A stretch of 64,000 nt of DNA from Actinomadura mexicana (GCF_900188105.1 NZ_FZNP01000012.1:1-64000); one strand, 5' to 3'; counted from the stretch's first letter, positions 1-8,671 are shown. Numbers and translations are program-made. Notes: generated by a model not told the origin, from the sequence alone.

Positions 1-141
1 CAACGCCTCCTGCGGGAACCGCGACTCCTCATCCACCTCCGCCGCGAAAGGAGCGATCTTGGCCTCGGCCAGCTCACGCACCGAACGCCGCAGCAACTCA
101 TGCTCCTCAGACGGCGCGTACGTGGGAAAATCAGTACTCAT
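1..141 (-). CDS. Acyl-CoA dehydrogenase, N-terminal fragment (runs off window)
   Basis: Only the first 47 codons are present; the gene continues left of the window. The reverse strand from an ATG at 141 reads MSTDFPTYAPSEEHELLRRS and continues with VRELAEAKIAPFAAEVDEES. This matches the N-terminal helical domain of flavin-dependent acyl-CoA dehydrogenases (an EEHELLR...VRE.AE.KIAP.A.E.DE pattern). The family oxidises acyl-CoA to trans-2-enoyl-CoA and passes electrons to ETF. The active-site Glu lies outside the window, so the substrate class cannot be judged. A perfect 14-bp palindrome sits 10 bp upstream of the start and may be its operator. Family assignment is good; exact substrate is unknown. 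Confidence 0.8.
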   Translation of the reverse strand, partial: MSTDFPTYAPSEEHELLRRSVRELAEAKIAPFAAEVDEESRFPQEAL

Positions 142-151
142 GGCGCCGATG

Positions 152-165
152 CTACCGGCCGGTAG
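152..165. promoter_or_regulatory. 14-bp perfect palindrome, candidate operator
   Basis: CTACCGGCCGGTAG is its own reverse complement. It lies in the 114-bp gap between the divergent acyl-CoA dehydrogenase (start at 141) and ugd (start at 256), hard against the former. Palindromes of the TACCGG/CCGGTA type at this position are typical of TetR-family control of fatty-acid catabolic genes; that role is inferred. Confidence 0.45.
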
Positions 166-255
166 GCAAGGGTGGCGGGCGCGGGTACCCGCCCGCGGCG
201 GGCACGTGTCCAGTAGGGCCGCTAGTCGGCGACAGCGAACGGAGAGGAGCATGCC

Positions 256-1590
256 TTGTCCCACCGGCTGACGGTCATCGGAACCGGTTACCTCGGCGCG
301 ACCCACGCGGCGTGCATGGCCGACCTGGGCTTCGAGGTACTGGCTCTCGACGTGGACGAGGAGAAGATCGCGCGGCTCTCGGCCGGCGACCTGCCCGTGT
401 ACGAGCCGGGGCTCGAACCCGTGCTGCGCAGGGGGCTGGAGACCGGGCGGCTGCGCTTCACCACGTCCTACGAGGAGGTCGCGGAGTTCGGCGACGTCCA
501 CTTCCTGTGCGTGGGGACCCCGCAGAAGGCCGGGGAGTACGCGGCCGACCTGACCTACGTCGACGGCGCGATCGCGTCGCTGGCCCCGCTGCTGGAGCGG
601 CCCTGCCTGATCGTCGGCAAGTCGACCGTGCCGGTGGGGACGGCCGCGCGGCTCGGCGAGGCGCTCGCCAAGGCGGCCCCGGCGGGCGGGGACGCCGTGC
701 TCGCGTGGAACCCCGAGTTCCTGCGCGAGGGCTTCGCCGTCCAGGACACCATGCACCCCGACCGGATCGTGGTCGGGCTGCCCGCCGAGCAGGGCGCCGC
801 CGAGCACGCCGAGAAGGTGCTCCGCGAGGTCTACCGGACGATGATCGCCGAAGGGACGCCCTTCATCACCGCCGACTTCCCCACCGCCGAGCTGGTCAAG
901 GTGTCGGCGAACGCGTTCCTCGCCACCAAGATCTCGTTCATCAACGCGATGGCGGAGGTGTGCGAGGCCGCCCACGCGGACGTGACGAAGCTCTCGGAGG
1001 CGCTGTCCTACGACGACCGGATCGGCGGCAAGTTCCTCGGCCCGGGGCTGGGGTTCGGCGGCGGCTGCCTGCCGAAGGACATCCGGGCCTTCATGGCCCG
1101 GGCGGGCGAGCTCGGCGCCGACCAGGCGCTGAGCTTCCTGCGCGAGGTCGACGAGATCAACATCCGGCGCCGGATCCGGATGGTGGACCTCGCCCGGCAG
1201 CTGCTCGGCGGCTCCTTCGCCGGGCGGACGGTCGGCGTCCTCGGCGCCGCGTTCAAGCCGAACTCCGACGACGTGCGCGACTCCCCCGCACTGGACGTGG
1301 CCGCCTCCATCCGCGCCCAGGGCGCCAGGGTGACCGTCTACGACCCGCAGGCCATGCGCAACGCGCGCCGCGCCCAGCCGACGCTGGAGTACGGCGAGTC
1401 GGCGATGTCGGCCGTCCAGGACGCGCACGCCGTCCTGCTGCTGACCGAGTGGGCGGAGTTCCGGGACATGGACCCGGCCACGGTCGCCGAGGCCGTGGCG
1501 GAGCGCAACATCGTGGACGGGCGCAACGCGCTCGACCCCGAGCTGTGGCGCGCGGCCGGGTGGAACTACCGGGCCCTCGGGCGCCCCTGA
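256..1590 (+). CDS. ugd: UDP-glucose 6-dehydrogenase
   Basis: NAD-dependent oxidation of UDP-glucose to UDP-glucuronate in the cytoplasm, feeding wall and capsule polysaccharides. The 444-aa protein begins with a Rossmann nucleotide-binding motif (VIGTGYLGATHA, residues 7-18). It carries the central NAFLATKISFINA helix and the catalytic loop FGGGCLPKD with the thioester-forming cysteine at residue 271. The C-terminal UDP-binding domain (GAAFKPNSDDVRDSPAL) is intact. The start is a TTG preceded by a strong GGAGAGGAG at 241-249; no ATG fits. Length is normal for the family. It could prefer another UDP-sugar (for example ManNAc), but the UGDH subgroup fits best. Confidence 0.9.
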   Translation: MSHRLTVIGTGYLGATHAACMADLGFEVLALDVDEEKIARLSAGDLPVYEPGLEPVLRRGLETGRLRFTTSYEEVAEFGDVHFLCVGTPQKAGEYAADLTYVDGAIASLAPLLERPCLIVGKSTVPVGTAARLGEALAKAAPAGGDAVLAWNPEFLREGFAVQDTMHPDRIVVGLPAEQGAAEHAEKVLREVYRTMIAEGTPFITADFPTAELVKVSANAFLATKISFINAMAEVCEAAHADVTKLSEALSYDDRIGGKFLGPGLGFGGGCLPKDIRAFMARAGELGADQALSFLREVDEINIRRRIRMVDLARQLLGGSFAGRTVGVLGAAFKPNSDDVRDSPALDVAASIRAQGARVTVYDPQAMRNARRAQPTLEYGESAMSAVQDAHAVLLLTEWAEFRDMDPATVAEAVAERNIVDGRNALDPELWRAAGWNYRALGRP

Positions 1591-1628
1591 CGCGGAACTA
1601 AAGCGGCCGCGGGCGGTGTTGTGGCGGC

Positions 1629-2048
1629 ATGAGCGCTGACTTCGCCGACCAGGCCGTGATCCGCCGCCTGCTGAACGAGTCGAGGACGTGGGCCTTCGTC
1701 GGGCTGGGGGACAACCCGGCCCGGGAGGTCCACAGCCAGGCCCGGCTGATGCAGCAGCGCGGGAAGCGGATCATCCCCGTCCACCCCGAGGCGCGGGAGG
1801 TGCTCGGCGAGAAGGGGTACGCCTCCCTCGCCGACGTCCCGGACGCCGCCGAGGTGGACGTGGTGGGCGTCTACCGCCGCGCCGAGCACGCCGGGCAGGC
1901 GGTGGACGAGGCGATCGCGGCGGGCGCGAAGGCGGTGTGGCTGCCGCTCCAGGTGGTCGACGAGGCGGCGGCCCGGCGCGCCAGGGACGCCGGGCTCGAC
2001 GTCGTCATGGACCGCTGCCCCGCCGTCGAGTGGGCCCTGCGGCGCTGA
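1629..2048 (+). CDS. CoA-binding protein (YccU-like)
   Basis: A 139-aa cytoplasmic protein that is essentially one CoA-binding Rossmann domain. The N-terminus has TWAFVGLGDNPAREVHSQAR (residues 20-39), followed by the IIPVHPEA strand and the YASLADVP segment seen in the YccU/CoA_binding_2 family. The C-terminal VVMDRCPAVEW is also typical. These stand-alone proteins resemble the N-terminal domain of succinyl-CoA synthetase alpha but lack its catalytic part, and their role is unknown. It follows ugd by 38 bp on the same strand and may be co-transcribed. Its stop lies 42 bp before the tandem repeat at the end of purE. Confidence 0.8.
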   Translation: MSADFADQAVIRRLLNESRTWAFVGLGDNPAREVHSQARLMQQRGKRIIPVHPEAREVLGEKGYASLADVPDAAEVDVVGVYRRAEHAGQAVDEAIAAGAKAVWLPLQVVDEAAARRARDAGLDVVMDRCPAVEWALRR

Positions 2049-2090
2049 CCGGTCCCGCGGCGCCTGCCGGCCCGGCGGCGGGCGCCGCTC

Positions 2091-2150
2091 AGAGCCGCTC
2101 TCGGAGCCGCTCTCAGAGCCGCTCTCAGAGCCGCTCTCGGAGCCGCGCGC
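2091..2150. repeat. 12-bp tandem repeat, 5 units, spanning the purE stop
   Basis: Five head-to-tail copies of (a/g)gagccgctctc; the last copy is degenerate. Units start at 2091, 2103, 2115, 2127 and 2139. The array covers the last codons of purE (reverse strand, read as RERL) and continues beyond the stop. The purE stop TGA at 2125-2127 is itself a repeat position; other units have CGA there. Confidence 0.85.
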
Positions 2151-2619
2151 CCTTCGCCTTGGCCTGTCCGTAGAGGTCCTGCTGGAACACCGTCATCTTG
2201 GCCCGCAGGTCGTCGTCGGAGGCGGCCAGGATCCGGACGGCCAGCAGCCCGGCGTTGCGGGCCGCGCCGACCGCCACCGTGGCGACCGGGACGCCCGCGG
2301 GCATCTGCACGATCGACAGCAGCGAGTCCATCCCGTCCAGGTACTTCAGCGGGACGGGCACGCCGATCACCGGCAGCGGCGTCACCGAGGCCAGCATGCC
2401 CGGCAGGTGCGCGGCGCCGCCCGCCCCCGCGATGATCACGCGGAGGCCGCGGGCGGCCGCGCCCTCCCCGTAGGCGATCATGTCGTGCGGCATGCGGTGC
2501 GCGGACACCACGTCGGCCTCGTAGGGGACGCCGAACTCGTCGAGCGCCCTGGCTGCGGCCTCCATGACGGGCCAGTCCGAGTCGCTCCCCATCACCACGC
2601 CGACGACCGGGTCGCTCAC
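2125..2619 (-). CDS. purE: N5-carboxyaminoimidazole ribonucleotide mutase
   Basis: Class I PurE converts N5-CAIR, the product of PurK, to CAIR in de novo purine synthesis. The 164-aa protein has the phosphate-binding GVVMGSDSDWPVM (residues 7-19), the SAHRMPHDM active-site segment with the catalytic His, and AGAGGAAHLPGM. The GTG start has GGGAGG just upstream. It sits 22 bp downstream of purK on the same strand, so the two form an operon. The C-terminus KAKGARLRERL is encoded by a 12-bp tandem repeat, so the exact tail length is likely to vary between strains. Confidence 0.95.
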   Translation of the reverse strand: MSDPVVGVVMGSDSDWPVMEAAARALDEFGVPYEADVVSAHRMPHDMIAYGEGAAARGLRVIIAGAGGAAHLPGMLASVTPLPVIGVPVPLKYLDGMDSLLSIVQMPAGVPVATVAVGAARNAGLLAVRILAASDDDLRAKMTVFQQDLYGQAKAKGARLRERL

Positions 2620-2641
2620 GCGCGCCTCCCCTCGAACTCGC

Positions 2642-3814
2642 TCACTGATGCTCTTTCATCGCGGGGCCCCAGCGCAGGTAGTCGGCGGCGTGCCGGGCGC
2701 GCTCGCGGACCTCGGCCAGGTCGGCGCCGAGCGCGGTCACATGGCCGATCTTGCGTCCCGGACGGGACGCCTTGCCGTACATGTGCACCTTGACGCCCGG
2801 GTCGTGGGCCATCACGTGGATGTAGCGGGGGTAGACGTCCGGGTCGTCGCCGCCGAGGACGTTGGCCATCACCGTGTAGGGGGCGGTGGGCTCGGTGGAG
2901 CCGAGCGGCAGGTCCAGGACGGCCCGCAGGTGCTGCTCGAACTGCGACGTCCGGGCGCCCTCGATCGTCCAGTGCCCGGAGTTGTGCGGGCGCATGGCCA
3001 GCTCGTTCACCAGCAGGCCGGCGCCGGTCTCGAAGAGCTCGACGGCGAGGAGGCCGACGACGCCCAGCTCGTCCGCGACGCGCAGGGCGAGGCTCTGCGC
3101 CTCGGTGGAGAGGTCCTTCGACAGGCCGGGGGCGGGCGAGATCACCTCGGTGCAGATCCCGCCCTCCTGGACGGTCTCCACGATCGGGTAGGCGGCGCCC
3201 TGCCCGTACGGGGAGCGCGCGACGAGCGCGGCCAGCTCGCGGCCGAAGGCGACGTGCTGCTCCACCATCAGGTCGACGCCCTCGGCCTGCAGCCGGTCGG
3301 CGACCCGGGCCTCCTCAAGGTCGCCGACGACCCACACGCCCTTGCCGTCGTAGCCGCCGCGCGTGGACTTCAGGACCAGCGGCCAGCCGTGCTCGCGGCC
3401 GAACGCCTCCAGGAACGCCCGCGGCTCCGGCGACGGGACGGGCGCGTAGGCGGGGCAGGGAACGCCGAGCTCGCTCAGGCGTTCGCGCATGACGAGCTTG
3501 TCCTGGGCGTGCGCGAGGGCGGCCGACCCGGGCCGGCACGGGACGCCCGCGGCCTCCAGCTTCTGGATGTGCGGCCCCGGGACGTGCTCGTGGTCGAACG
3601 TCACCACGTCGCAGCCCTGGGCGAAGGCCAGCAGGTCGTCGAGGGCGCGGTCGTTGCCGACCCGCACGTCCGAGACGACCACCGCCGCCGACTCGTCCGG
3701 CGCCCCGGCGAGCACGCGCAGCGGAACGCCGAGCGCGATCGCGGCCTGCTGGGTCATCCTTGCGAGCTGCCCTCCGCCCGCCATCCCGACCACGGGCATC
3801 TCACGAACCTTCAC
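2642..3814 (-). CDS. purK: N5-carboxyaminoimidazole ribonucleotide synthase
   Basis: ATP-grasp enzyme that carboxylates AIR with bicarbonate and ATP to N5-CAIR, the step before PurE. Visible features are the N-terminal GMAGGGQLARMTQQAA, the ATP-grasp segment PLVLKSTRGGYDGKGVWVV and the metal/ATP site LLVNELAMRPHNSGHWT with the family His. Length (390 aa) is normal. The start may be this GTG or the ATG at 3799, which would give the usual MPVVGMAGGGQL N-terminus and has an AAGG about 12 nt upstream. It is divergent from the GtrA gene across about 255 bp; I see no clear operator there beyond a TATCCT-like -10 near 3992. Confidence 0.93.
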   Translation of the reverse strand: MKVREMPVVGMAGGGQLARMTQQAAIALGVPLRVLAGAPDESAAVVVSDVRVGNDRALDDLLAFAQGCDVVTFDHEHVPGPHIQKLEAAGVPCRPGSAALAHAQDKLVMRERLSELGVPCPAYAPVPSPEPRAFLEAFGREHGWPLVLKSTRGGYDGKGVWVVGDLEEARVADRLQAEGVDLMVEQHVAFGRELAALVARSPYGQGAAYPIVETVQEGGICTEVISPAPGLSKDLSTEAQSLALRVADELGVVGLLAVELFETGAGLLVNELAMRPHNSGHWTIEGARTSQFEQHLRAVLDLPLGSTEPTAPYTVMANVLGGDDPDVYPRYIHVMAHDPGVKVHMYGKASRPGRKIGHVTALGADLAEVRERARHAADYLRWGPAMKEHQ

Positions 3815-4069
3815 GCCGAAAGGCTATCGGGCGGGCGGGCGAACGAATCACGCGGCGTCCGCGTCGAAGGTGCGTGGGGGTCGAAATGCGTGGGATCGTC
3901 GACGGTGTGTGGGGAGCTCGGCAATGGGCACGGAACGGGGCGTGAGCGTGAAACGTTCATGTTCCGCCGTCCCGGGAGGCACGGGCGTCTATCCTCGTGG
4001 TGCCTCCCCCGCAGTCGCCGGCCGCCGGCCGCGCCCCAAAGTGCAAGCCTGGAAGGACGGTTTCCCTTC

Positions 4070-4657
4070 GTGAGCCTGGTCGCCAAGATCCACCGGCGTT
4101 TCGCGCACCTCGTGCGGGAACTGGCCCAGTTCGGCAGCGTGGGCGCCATCGCGTTCGTCATCACGTTCGCGATCGGCAACGGCCTGCACACCGGACTGGG
4201 GGTGGGCCCGCTGACGTCCAACGGCGTCGCCACGGTGATCGCGACGACGTTCTCCTACCTGGCCAACCGCTACTGGACGTTCCGGCACCGCGACCGCACC
4301 GGCATCGGCCGCGAGTACGTGCTGTTCTTCGCGCTGAACGGCGTCGGCCTGGTGATCACCGAGCTGTTCCTCGGCTTCTCGCACTACGTCCTCGGGCTGG
4401 ACGGCGCCGTGTTCTTCAACATCGCGCTGATCGTCGGCACCGGGGTGGCGACGCTGTTCCGCTTCTGGTCCTACAAGAAGTGGGTGTTCCTGCCGGCGAG
4501 CGCCCCGCACGTCGACCCGGCGTCCGGACTGCCCGAGGCCCCCGCGGGCGAGCCCGCCGCCGAGGGCCCCGGCGCGACCCGCGCCCCCGCCCCGGGCCCC
4601 GCGCCCCGGCTCCCGCGCCCCCTCGACCGCACCGCCGAGGACTACGCCGAGATCTGA
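4070..4657 (+). CDS. GtrA family membrane protein
   Basis: About 195 aa with four predicted membrane segments: roughly AIAFVITFAIGNGL, NGVATVIATTFSYL, YVLFFALNGVGLVITELFL and ALIVGTGVATLFRFW. The conserved GtrA signatures AQFGSVGAIAF, LANRYWTFR and RFWSYKKWVF are all present. Family members are thought to flip polyprenyl-phosphate-linked sugars during wall polysaccharide or arabinogalactan-like synthesis. The C-terminal 55 aa are Pro/Ala-rich and likely disordered and cytoplasmic. The frame stays open far upstream over purK, but homology begins only at this GTG (GGAAGG about 13 nt before). It converges on the sensor kinase, 18 bp apart. Confidence 0.87.
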   Translation: MSLVAKIHRRFAHLVRELAQFGSVGAIAFVITFAIGNGLHTGLGVGPLTSNGVATVIATTFSYLANRYWTFRHRDRTGIGREYVLFFALNGVGLVITELFLGFSHYVLGLDGAVFFNIALIVGTGVATLFRFWSYKKWVFLPASAPHVDPASGLPEAPAGEPAAEGPGATRAPAPGPAPRLPRPLDRTAEDYAEI

Positions 4658-4675
4658 CCGGCACCCGGCCGGTTC

Positions 4676-5947
4676 TCAGGCGGGGCCCATGACCACGCGT
4701 TCGGCGGCCAGCCGGACCTCGGCGGCCTGGCGCAGGAAGACCCCGAACACCGCGGGACGCGACTGGATCAGCTCCAGGCGTCCGCCGTCCACCACCGCCA
4801 GGGAGCGGGCCAGGTAGAGGCCGAGGCCGGTGCCGCGGCCCCCGGAGACGCTGCGCTCGAAGATGCGGGGCTCCAGCTCCGACGGGATGCCCTCGCCCTC
4901 GTCGCCGACCTCCAGCACCACCGAGCTCGCACCCGGCTTGGTGTGGATGGTCACCGTGCCGGCGCCGTGCGTCAGCGAGTTCTCCAGAAGCGTGGCGACG
5001 ATCTGGGAGAGGCCCTCGGGGTGGGTCATGCCGACGAGGCCCTGCTCGCCGATGATCCGCACGTCCCGGCCGGCCTTGCGGAAGCTCGGCCGCCACTCCT
5101 CGACCTGCTGGGCGATGATCTCGTCGATCGGGGACGGCACGGCGCCGCCGGTCCGGTCGTGCCGGGCGCGGGCGAGCAGCTGCTCGACGACCGCGACGAG
5201 CCGCTCGGCCTGCGCGACCGCCGCCGCGCCCTCCTCCCGGACGACGTCGGGGTAGTCGGCCGCCTCGATCATCTCCTCCAGCCGCATGGACAGCGCGGTC
5301 AGCGGGGTGCGGAGCTGGTGGCTGGCGTCGGCCGCGAACTCGCGGCTGGCGACCAGCAGGTCGGTGATGCGGACGGCGCTGCGGTCCAGCACCTCGGCGA
5401 CCCGGTCGACCTCGGGGATGCCGTAGCGGCGCGGGCGCGGCCGGGCGTTGCCGCTGCCGAGCCGGTCGGCGGTCTCGGCGAGGTCGACCAGCGGCAGCGT
5501 CAGCCTGCGGGCCTGCACCATCGCCAGGCCGACCGTGACGGCCACGCCGAGCAGGGCCAGGCTGCCGACGAGCAGGAGCAGCCGCAGCGCGGCGTCGCGG
5601 ACCTGCGCCTCCGGGCGCGACACCCGCACCCTGACCCGGCCGTGCACCGCCGTCGCCGCCAGGACGCGCCCGCGCCGCTGCGGCCCGGCGGTGAGCGTCC
5701 GGCCGTCCGGCAGCGTGATCGAGACGTGCCGGCCCGGGTACTCCCGGGCGAGGACCGCCGGGGTCACCGGCTGGCGCGCCTCCAGGCTGTAGCCGACGCC
5801 GCCGGCGATGGAGGACGCCTCCCGGTCGAGCGACCGGCCGGCCTCCTCGTAGACGAGCTTGTGCGCGGCGTAGGCGAGGGGTATGCCGAGCAGGAGCAGC
5901 GCGACCACCGCCACCGCGAGCGTCGACAGGAGCAGTCGGCGCCTCAT
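4676..5947 (-). CDS. Sensor histidine kinase of a two-component system
   Basis: A 423-aa membrane kinase. It has TM1 at about residues 5-28, an extracytoplasmic sensor of about 90 residues, TM2 at about 120-145 and a HAMP region at about 146-200. The H-box is FAADASHQLRTPLTAL with the phosphorylated His at 210. The ATPase domain has N-box LLENSLTHGAG, G1 DEGEGIP and G2 GRGTGLGLYLARS. ATG start with AAGGAG five bases upstream. It follows the response regulator gene on the same strand across 99 bp, so they are one unit. The sensor region gives no clue to the stimulus; the DASHQLRTPL type is widespread in actinobacterial envelope-stress kinases. Confidence 0.9.
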   Translation of the reverse strand: MRRRLLLSTLAVAVVALLLLGIPLAYAAHKLVYEEAGRSLDREASSIAGGVGYSLEARQPVTPAVLAREYPGRHVSITLPDGRTLTAGPQRRGRVLAATAVHGRVRVRVSRPEAQVRDAALRLLLLVGSLALLGVAVTVGLAMVQARRLTLPLVDLAETADRLGSGNARPRPRRYGIPEVDRVAEVLDRSAVRITDLLVASREFAADASHQLRTPLTALSMRLEEMIEAADYPDVVREEGAAAVAQAERLVAVVEQLLARARHDRTGGAVPSPIDEIIAQQVEEWRPSFRKAGRDVRIIGEQGLVGMTHPEGLSQIVATLLENSLTHGAGTVTIHTKPGASSVVLEVGDEGEGIPSELEPRIFERSVSGGRGTGLGLYLARSLAVVDGGRLELIQSRPAVFGVFLRQAAEVRLAAERVVMGPA

Positions 5948-6046
5948 CAGGGCTCCTTCGAGGGTGGGGCCGCGGATCGTGCGGCACGCGCCCCGGGGGC
6001 CTCTCGGGAAGGCCCCCGGCGTCCCGCCCGACCGCGGCGGCCGGTG

Positions 6047-6718
6047 CTAGTCGCCGCGCTCGAACCGGAAGCCGACGCCCCGCACCGTGGTGATGTAGCG
6101 GGGACTGCCGGCGTCGTCGCCGAGCTTGCGGCGCAGCCAGGAAATATGCATGTCGAGGGTCTTGGTGGAACCCCACCAGTTGGTGTCCCACACCTCGCGC
6201 ATGATCTGTTCGCGGGTCACGACCTTGCCCGCGTCCCGCACGAGGACGCGCAGCAGGTCGAACTCCTTGGTGGTGAGCTGCAGCTCCTGCTCGCCCATCC
6301 AGGCGCGGCGCGACTCGGCGTCGATCCGCACCCCCTGGACGATCGGAGTCTCGGTGCTGCCCCGGCGCAGCAGAGCGCGCACCCGCGCGAGCAGCTCGGC
6401 GAGCCGGAACGGCTTGGTCACGTAGTCGTCGGCGCCCGCGTCCAGCCCGACGACGGTGTCGACCTCGTCGGCGCGGGCGGTGAGGATCAGGATGGGCACG
6501 CCATGCCCCTCGGCCCGCACCCGGCGGGCCACCTCAAGGCCGTCCAGCTCGGGAAGGCCGAGATCGAGGACGATCAGGTCCACGCCGCCCCCGAGCGCCC
6601 TCTCCAGCGCCTGCGGGCCGTCGGGGCTGACTTCGACGGTGTACCCCTCGCGACGCAGCGCGCGGGCGAGAGGCTCGGAGATGGACGTGTCGTCCTCGGC
6701 GAGCAGTACTGAGGTCAT
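6047..6718 (-). CDS. OmpR/PhoB family response regulator
   Basis: A 223-aa regulator with an intact receiver: acidic pair D9/D10, phospho-acceptor D52 (VLDLGLPELDG), T80 and K102 (DDYVTKPF). A C-terminal winged helix follows (EFDLLRVLVRDAGKVVTREQ, then WGSTKTLDMHISWLRRKL). It is transcribed ahead of the histidine kinase and is its obvious partner. The ATG has no recognisable Shine-Dalgarno. A TACGAT hexamer at 6725-6730 lies only six bases before the ATG, so a leaderless transcript is possible. Target genes are not evident in the window. Confidence 0.93.
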   Translation of the reverse strand: MTSVLLAEDDTSISEPLARALRREGYTVEVSPDGPQALERALGGGVDLIVLDLGLPELDGLEVARRVRAEGHGVPILILTARADEVDTVVGLDAGADDYVTKPFRLAELLARVRALLRRGSTETPIVQGVRIDAESRRAWMGEQELQLTTKEFDLLRVLVRDAGKVVTREQIMREVWDTNWWGSTKTLDMHISWLRRKLGDDAGSPRYITTVRGVGFRFERGD

Positions 6719-6841
6719 GAACCGATCGTATGACCAATCTTGACCTTTGCTGGGCTACCGCCGCGCTCTTGACCTGCGGTTTGCCACTCGTAGTACATCG
6801 ACGAACACCCCTTTTCGGGTGTGATCGGGATGTAGGCCGTA

Positions 6842-8671
6842 TCATGCCCGCAGTGCGGGGGGCCCGGCCAGGTCGAGCACCGCGACCGAGGCGCCGGGCA
6901 GCACGACCGATGCCGTTCCGGAATCGCCGAGACCGACCGGGTCAAGGCGAATTGCCGGATCCGACGCGAGCAGCAGCCCGGGGGCGGCCTCGCCGGGACC
7001 GGGCACCGGAACCAGGACGGGCCGGTCACCGAGGTTCGCCGCCACCCACACCGAGCCGCGCCGCACGGTCAGCCGGCGCGCCGCGACACCATCCGCCCCG
7101 CCGCCCGTCTCGACCGTCGTCGCGGTCAGCCGGGGGTCGTTCAGCTCGGGCCGCGAGCGCCGCAGCGCGATCAGGTCGCGGTGCCATCCGAGCAGGTCGG
7201 CGTGCGGCGGCCGGTCCGGCTCGGCCCAGTCGAGGACGGACCGGCGGAACGTGTCCACAGCCTGTGGATCGGGGACCTCGCCGCTCCAGCCGTGCCGGGA
7301 GAACTCGCGCCGCCGTCCTTCGCTGACCGCGCGCGCCAGTTCGGGGTCCTGATGGTCGGTGAAGTAGCACCACGGGGTCGTCGCGCCCCATTCCTCGCCC
7401 ATGAAGAGCATGGGCGTGAAAGGCGCGAGCAGGAGCAGCGCCGCGCCGACTTTGAGCAGGCCGGGGGACGGCAGAAGGGCGCCGATGCGGTCGCCCGCAG
7501 CGCGGTTGCCCACCTGGTCGTGGTTCTGCAGGAAACCGAGGAATCTGTGTGCGGGCGTCTCCCGGACATTCACCGGTCGGCCGTGGTGCCGCCCCCGGTA
7601 GGTCGACATGGTTCCGTCGTGCACGAACGCTTTGGTGAAAGCCTTCTCCAGCGTTTCCAGAGAGCCGAAGTCGCAGTAGTAGCCCTGCCTCTCGCCGGTG
7701 AGCGCGGCGTGCAGGGCGTGGTGGAAGTCGTCGCTCCACTGGGCGTCCAAGCCGTACCCGCCCGCTTCTCTGGACGTCACCAGGCGCGGGTCGTTCAGGT
7801 CCGATTCGGCGATGAGGAACAGTTCCCGGCCAAGGTGAGCCGAAAGCGCCGCCACGGCGCGTCCCATCTCTTCCAGGAGGTGGACCGCGCCGTGGTCGGT
7901 GATGGCATGGACGGCGTCGAGGCGCAGCCCGTCGAAGTGGTGGTCGCGCAACCACATCAGCGCGTTCTGGACGACGAACGCGCGGACCTCGTCCGAACCT
8001 TCCTGGTCGAAGTTCACTGCGTCGCCCCAGGGAGTGGCATGGGCGCTCGTGAAGTACGGGCCGAAGCTTCCCAGACGATTTCCGTCCGGCCCCAGGTGGT
8101 TGTAGACGACGTCCAGGACGACGGCCAGACCGCGCGCATGGGCGGCGTCCACGAAACGCTTCAGACCGTCCGGGCCGCCGTAGGGCTCATGCGGCGCCCA
8201 AAGGTGGACACCGTCGTAACCCCAGCCGTGATCGCCGGGGAAGGACGCGACCGGCAGCAGTTCCACGGCGTCTATGCCGAGCGCCACCAGGTGGTCGAGA
8301 CGCTCGATCGCCGCGTCGAACGTCCCCTCGGGCGTGAACGTGCCCACGTGCATCTCGTACAGGACGCTGCCGGCCAGCGGGCGGCCGTGCCAGTGCTGGT
8401 CGGTCCAGGCGAACCGTCCATGGTCGTAGACGCGGCTCTGCCCGTGCACGCCGTTGGGCTGCCAGGGCGAACGGGGGTCGGGCAGTACTTCGTCCGCCTC
8501 GTCCAGGACGAACCCGTAGTCGGTCCCATGGGAGGCGTCCGCGACGTCGGCCTCCCACCATCCGGACGGCCCCGATGCGGAAGACCGCGCCCGCATGGCG
8601 AACCGGACGCCGCCGGCCTCGACGTCCACGCGGCCGGCGGCCGGGGCCCAGACCTCGAAACGGGTGCTCAC
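6842..8671 (-). CDS. treZ: Malto-oligosyltrehalose trehalohydrolase
   Basis: Releases trehalose from maltooligosyl-trehalose made by TreY. About 609 aa, normal for TreZ. It has an N-terminal beta-sandwich (STRFEVWAPAAGRVDVEAGG) and then the GH13 barrel. Landmarks are VLYEMHVGTFTPEGTF, LDVVYNHLGPDGN, the nucleophile Asp in FDGLRLDAVHAI, the acid Glu in LFLIAESDLNDP and the transition-state Asp in FLQNHDQVGNR. The GTG start overlaps the treY stop by 4 bp (GTGA), which fixes the start and implies translational coupling. The open frame continues upstream through treY but has no homology there. Last gene of the glgX-treY-treZ operon. Confidence 0.95.
   Translation of the reverse strand: MSTRFEVWAPAAGRVDVEAGGVRFAMRARSSASGPSGWWEADVADASHGTDYGFVLDEADEVLPDPRSPWQPNGVHGQSRVYDHGRFAWTDQHWHGRPLAGSVLYEMHVGTFTPEGTFDAAIERLDHLVALGIDAVELLPVASFPGDHGWGYDGVHLWAPHEPYGGPDGLKRFVDAAHARGLAVVLDVVYNHLGPDGNRLGSFGPYFTSAHATPWGDAVNFDQEGSDEVRAFVVQNALMWLRDHHFDGLRLDAVHAITDHGAVHLLEEMGRAVAALSAHLGRELFLIAESDLNDPRLVTSREAGGYGLDAQWSDDFHHALHAALTGERQGYYCDFGSLETLEKAFTKAFVHDGTMSTYRGRHHGRPVNVRETPAHRFLGFLQNHDQVGNRAAGDRIGALLPSPGLLKVGAALLLLAPFTPMLFMGEEWGATTPWCYFTDHQDPELARAVSEGRRREFSRHGWSGEVPDPQAVDTFRRSVLDWAEPDRPPHADLLGWHRDLIALRRSRPELNDPRLTATTVETGGGADGVAARRLTVRRGSVWVAANLGDRPVLVPVPGPGEAAPGLLLASDPAIRLDPVGLGDSGTASVVLPGASVAVLDLAGPPALRA

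Noticed and set aside
1688..2173. Open frame ending in an SRSRSQSR repeat, like an RS-domain protein
   Set aside because: It is an out-of-frame reading of the CoA-binding gene plus the 12-bp tandem repeat; no start signal or homology.
2564..4657. A 697-codon open frame covering purK antisense and the GtrA gene
   Set aside because: Only the last 195 codons match a family (GtrA). The rest is the antisense of purK and purE kept open by high GC; the GTG at 4070 is the sensible start.
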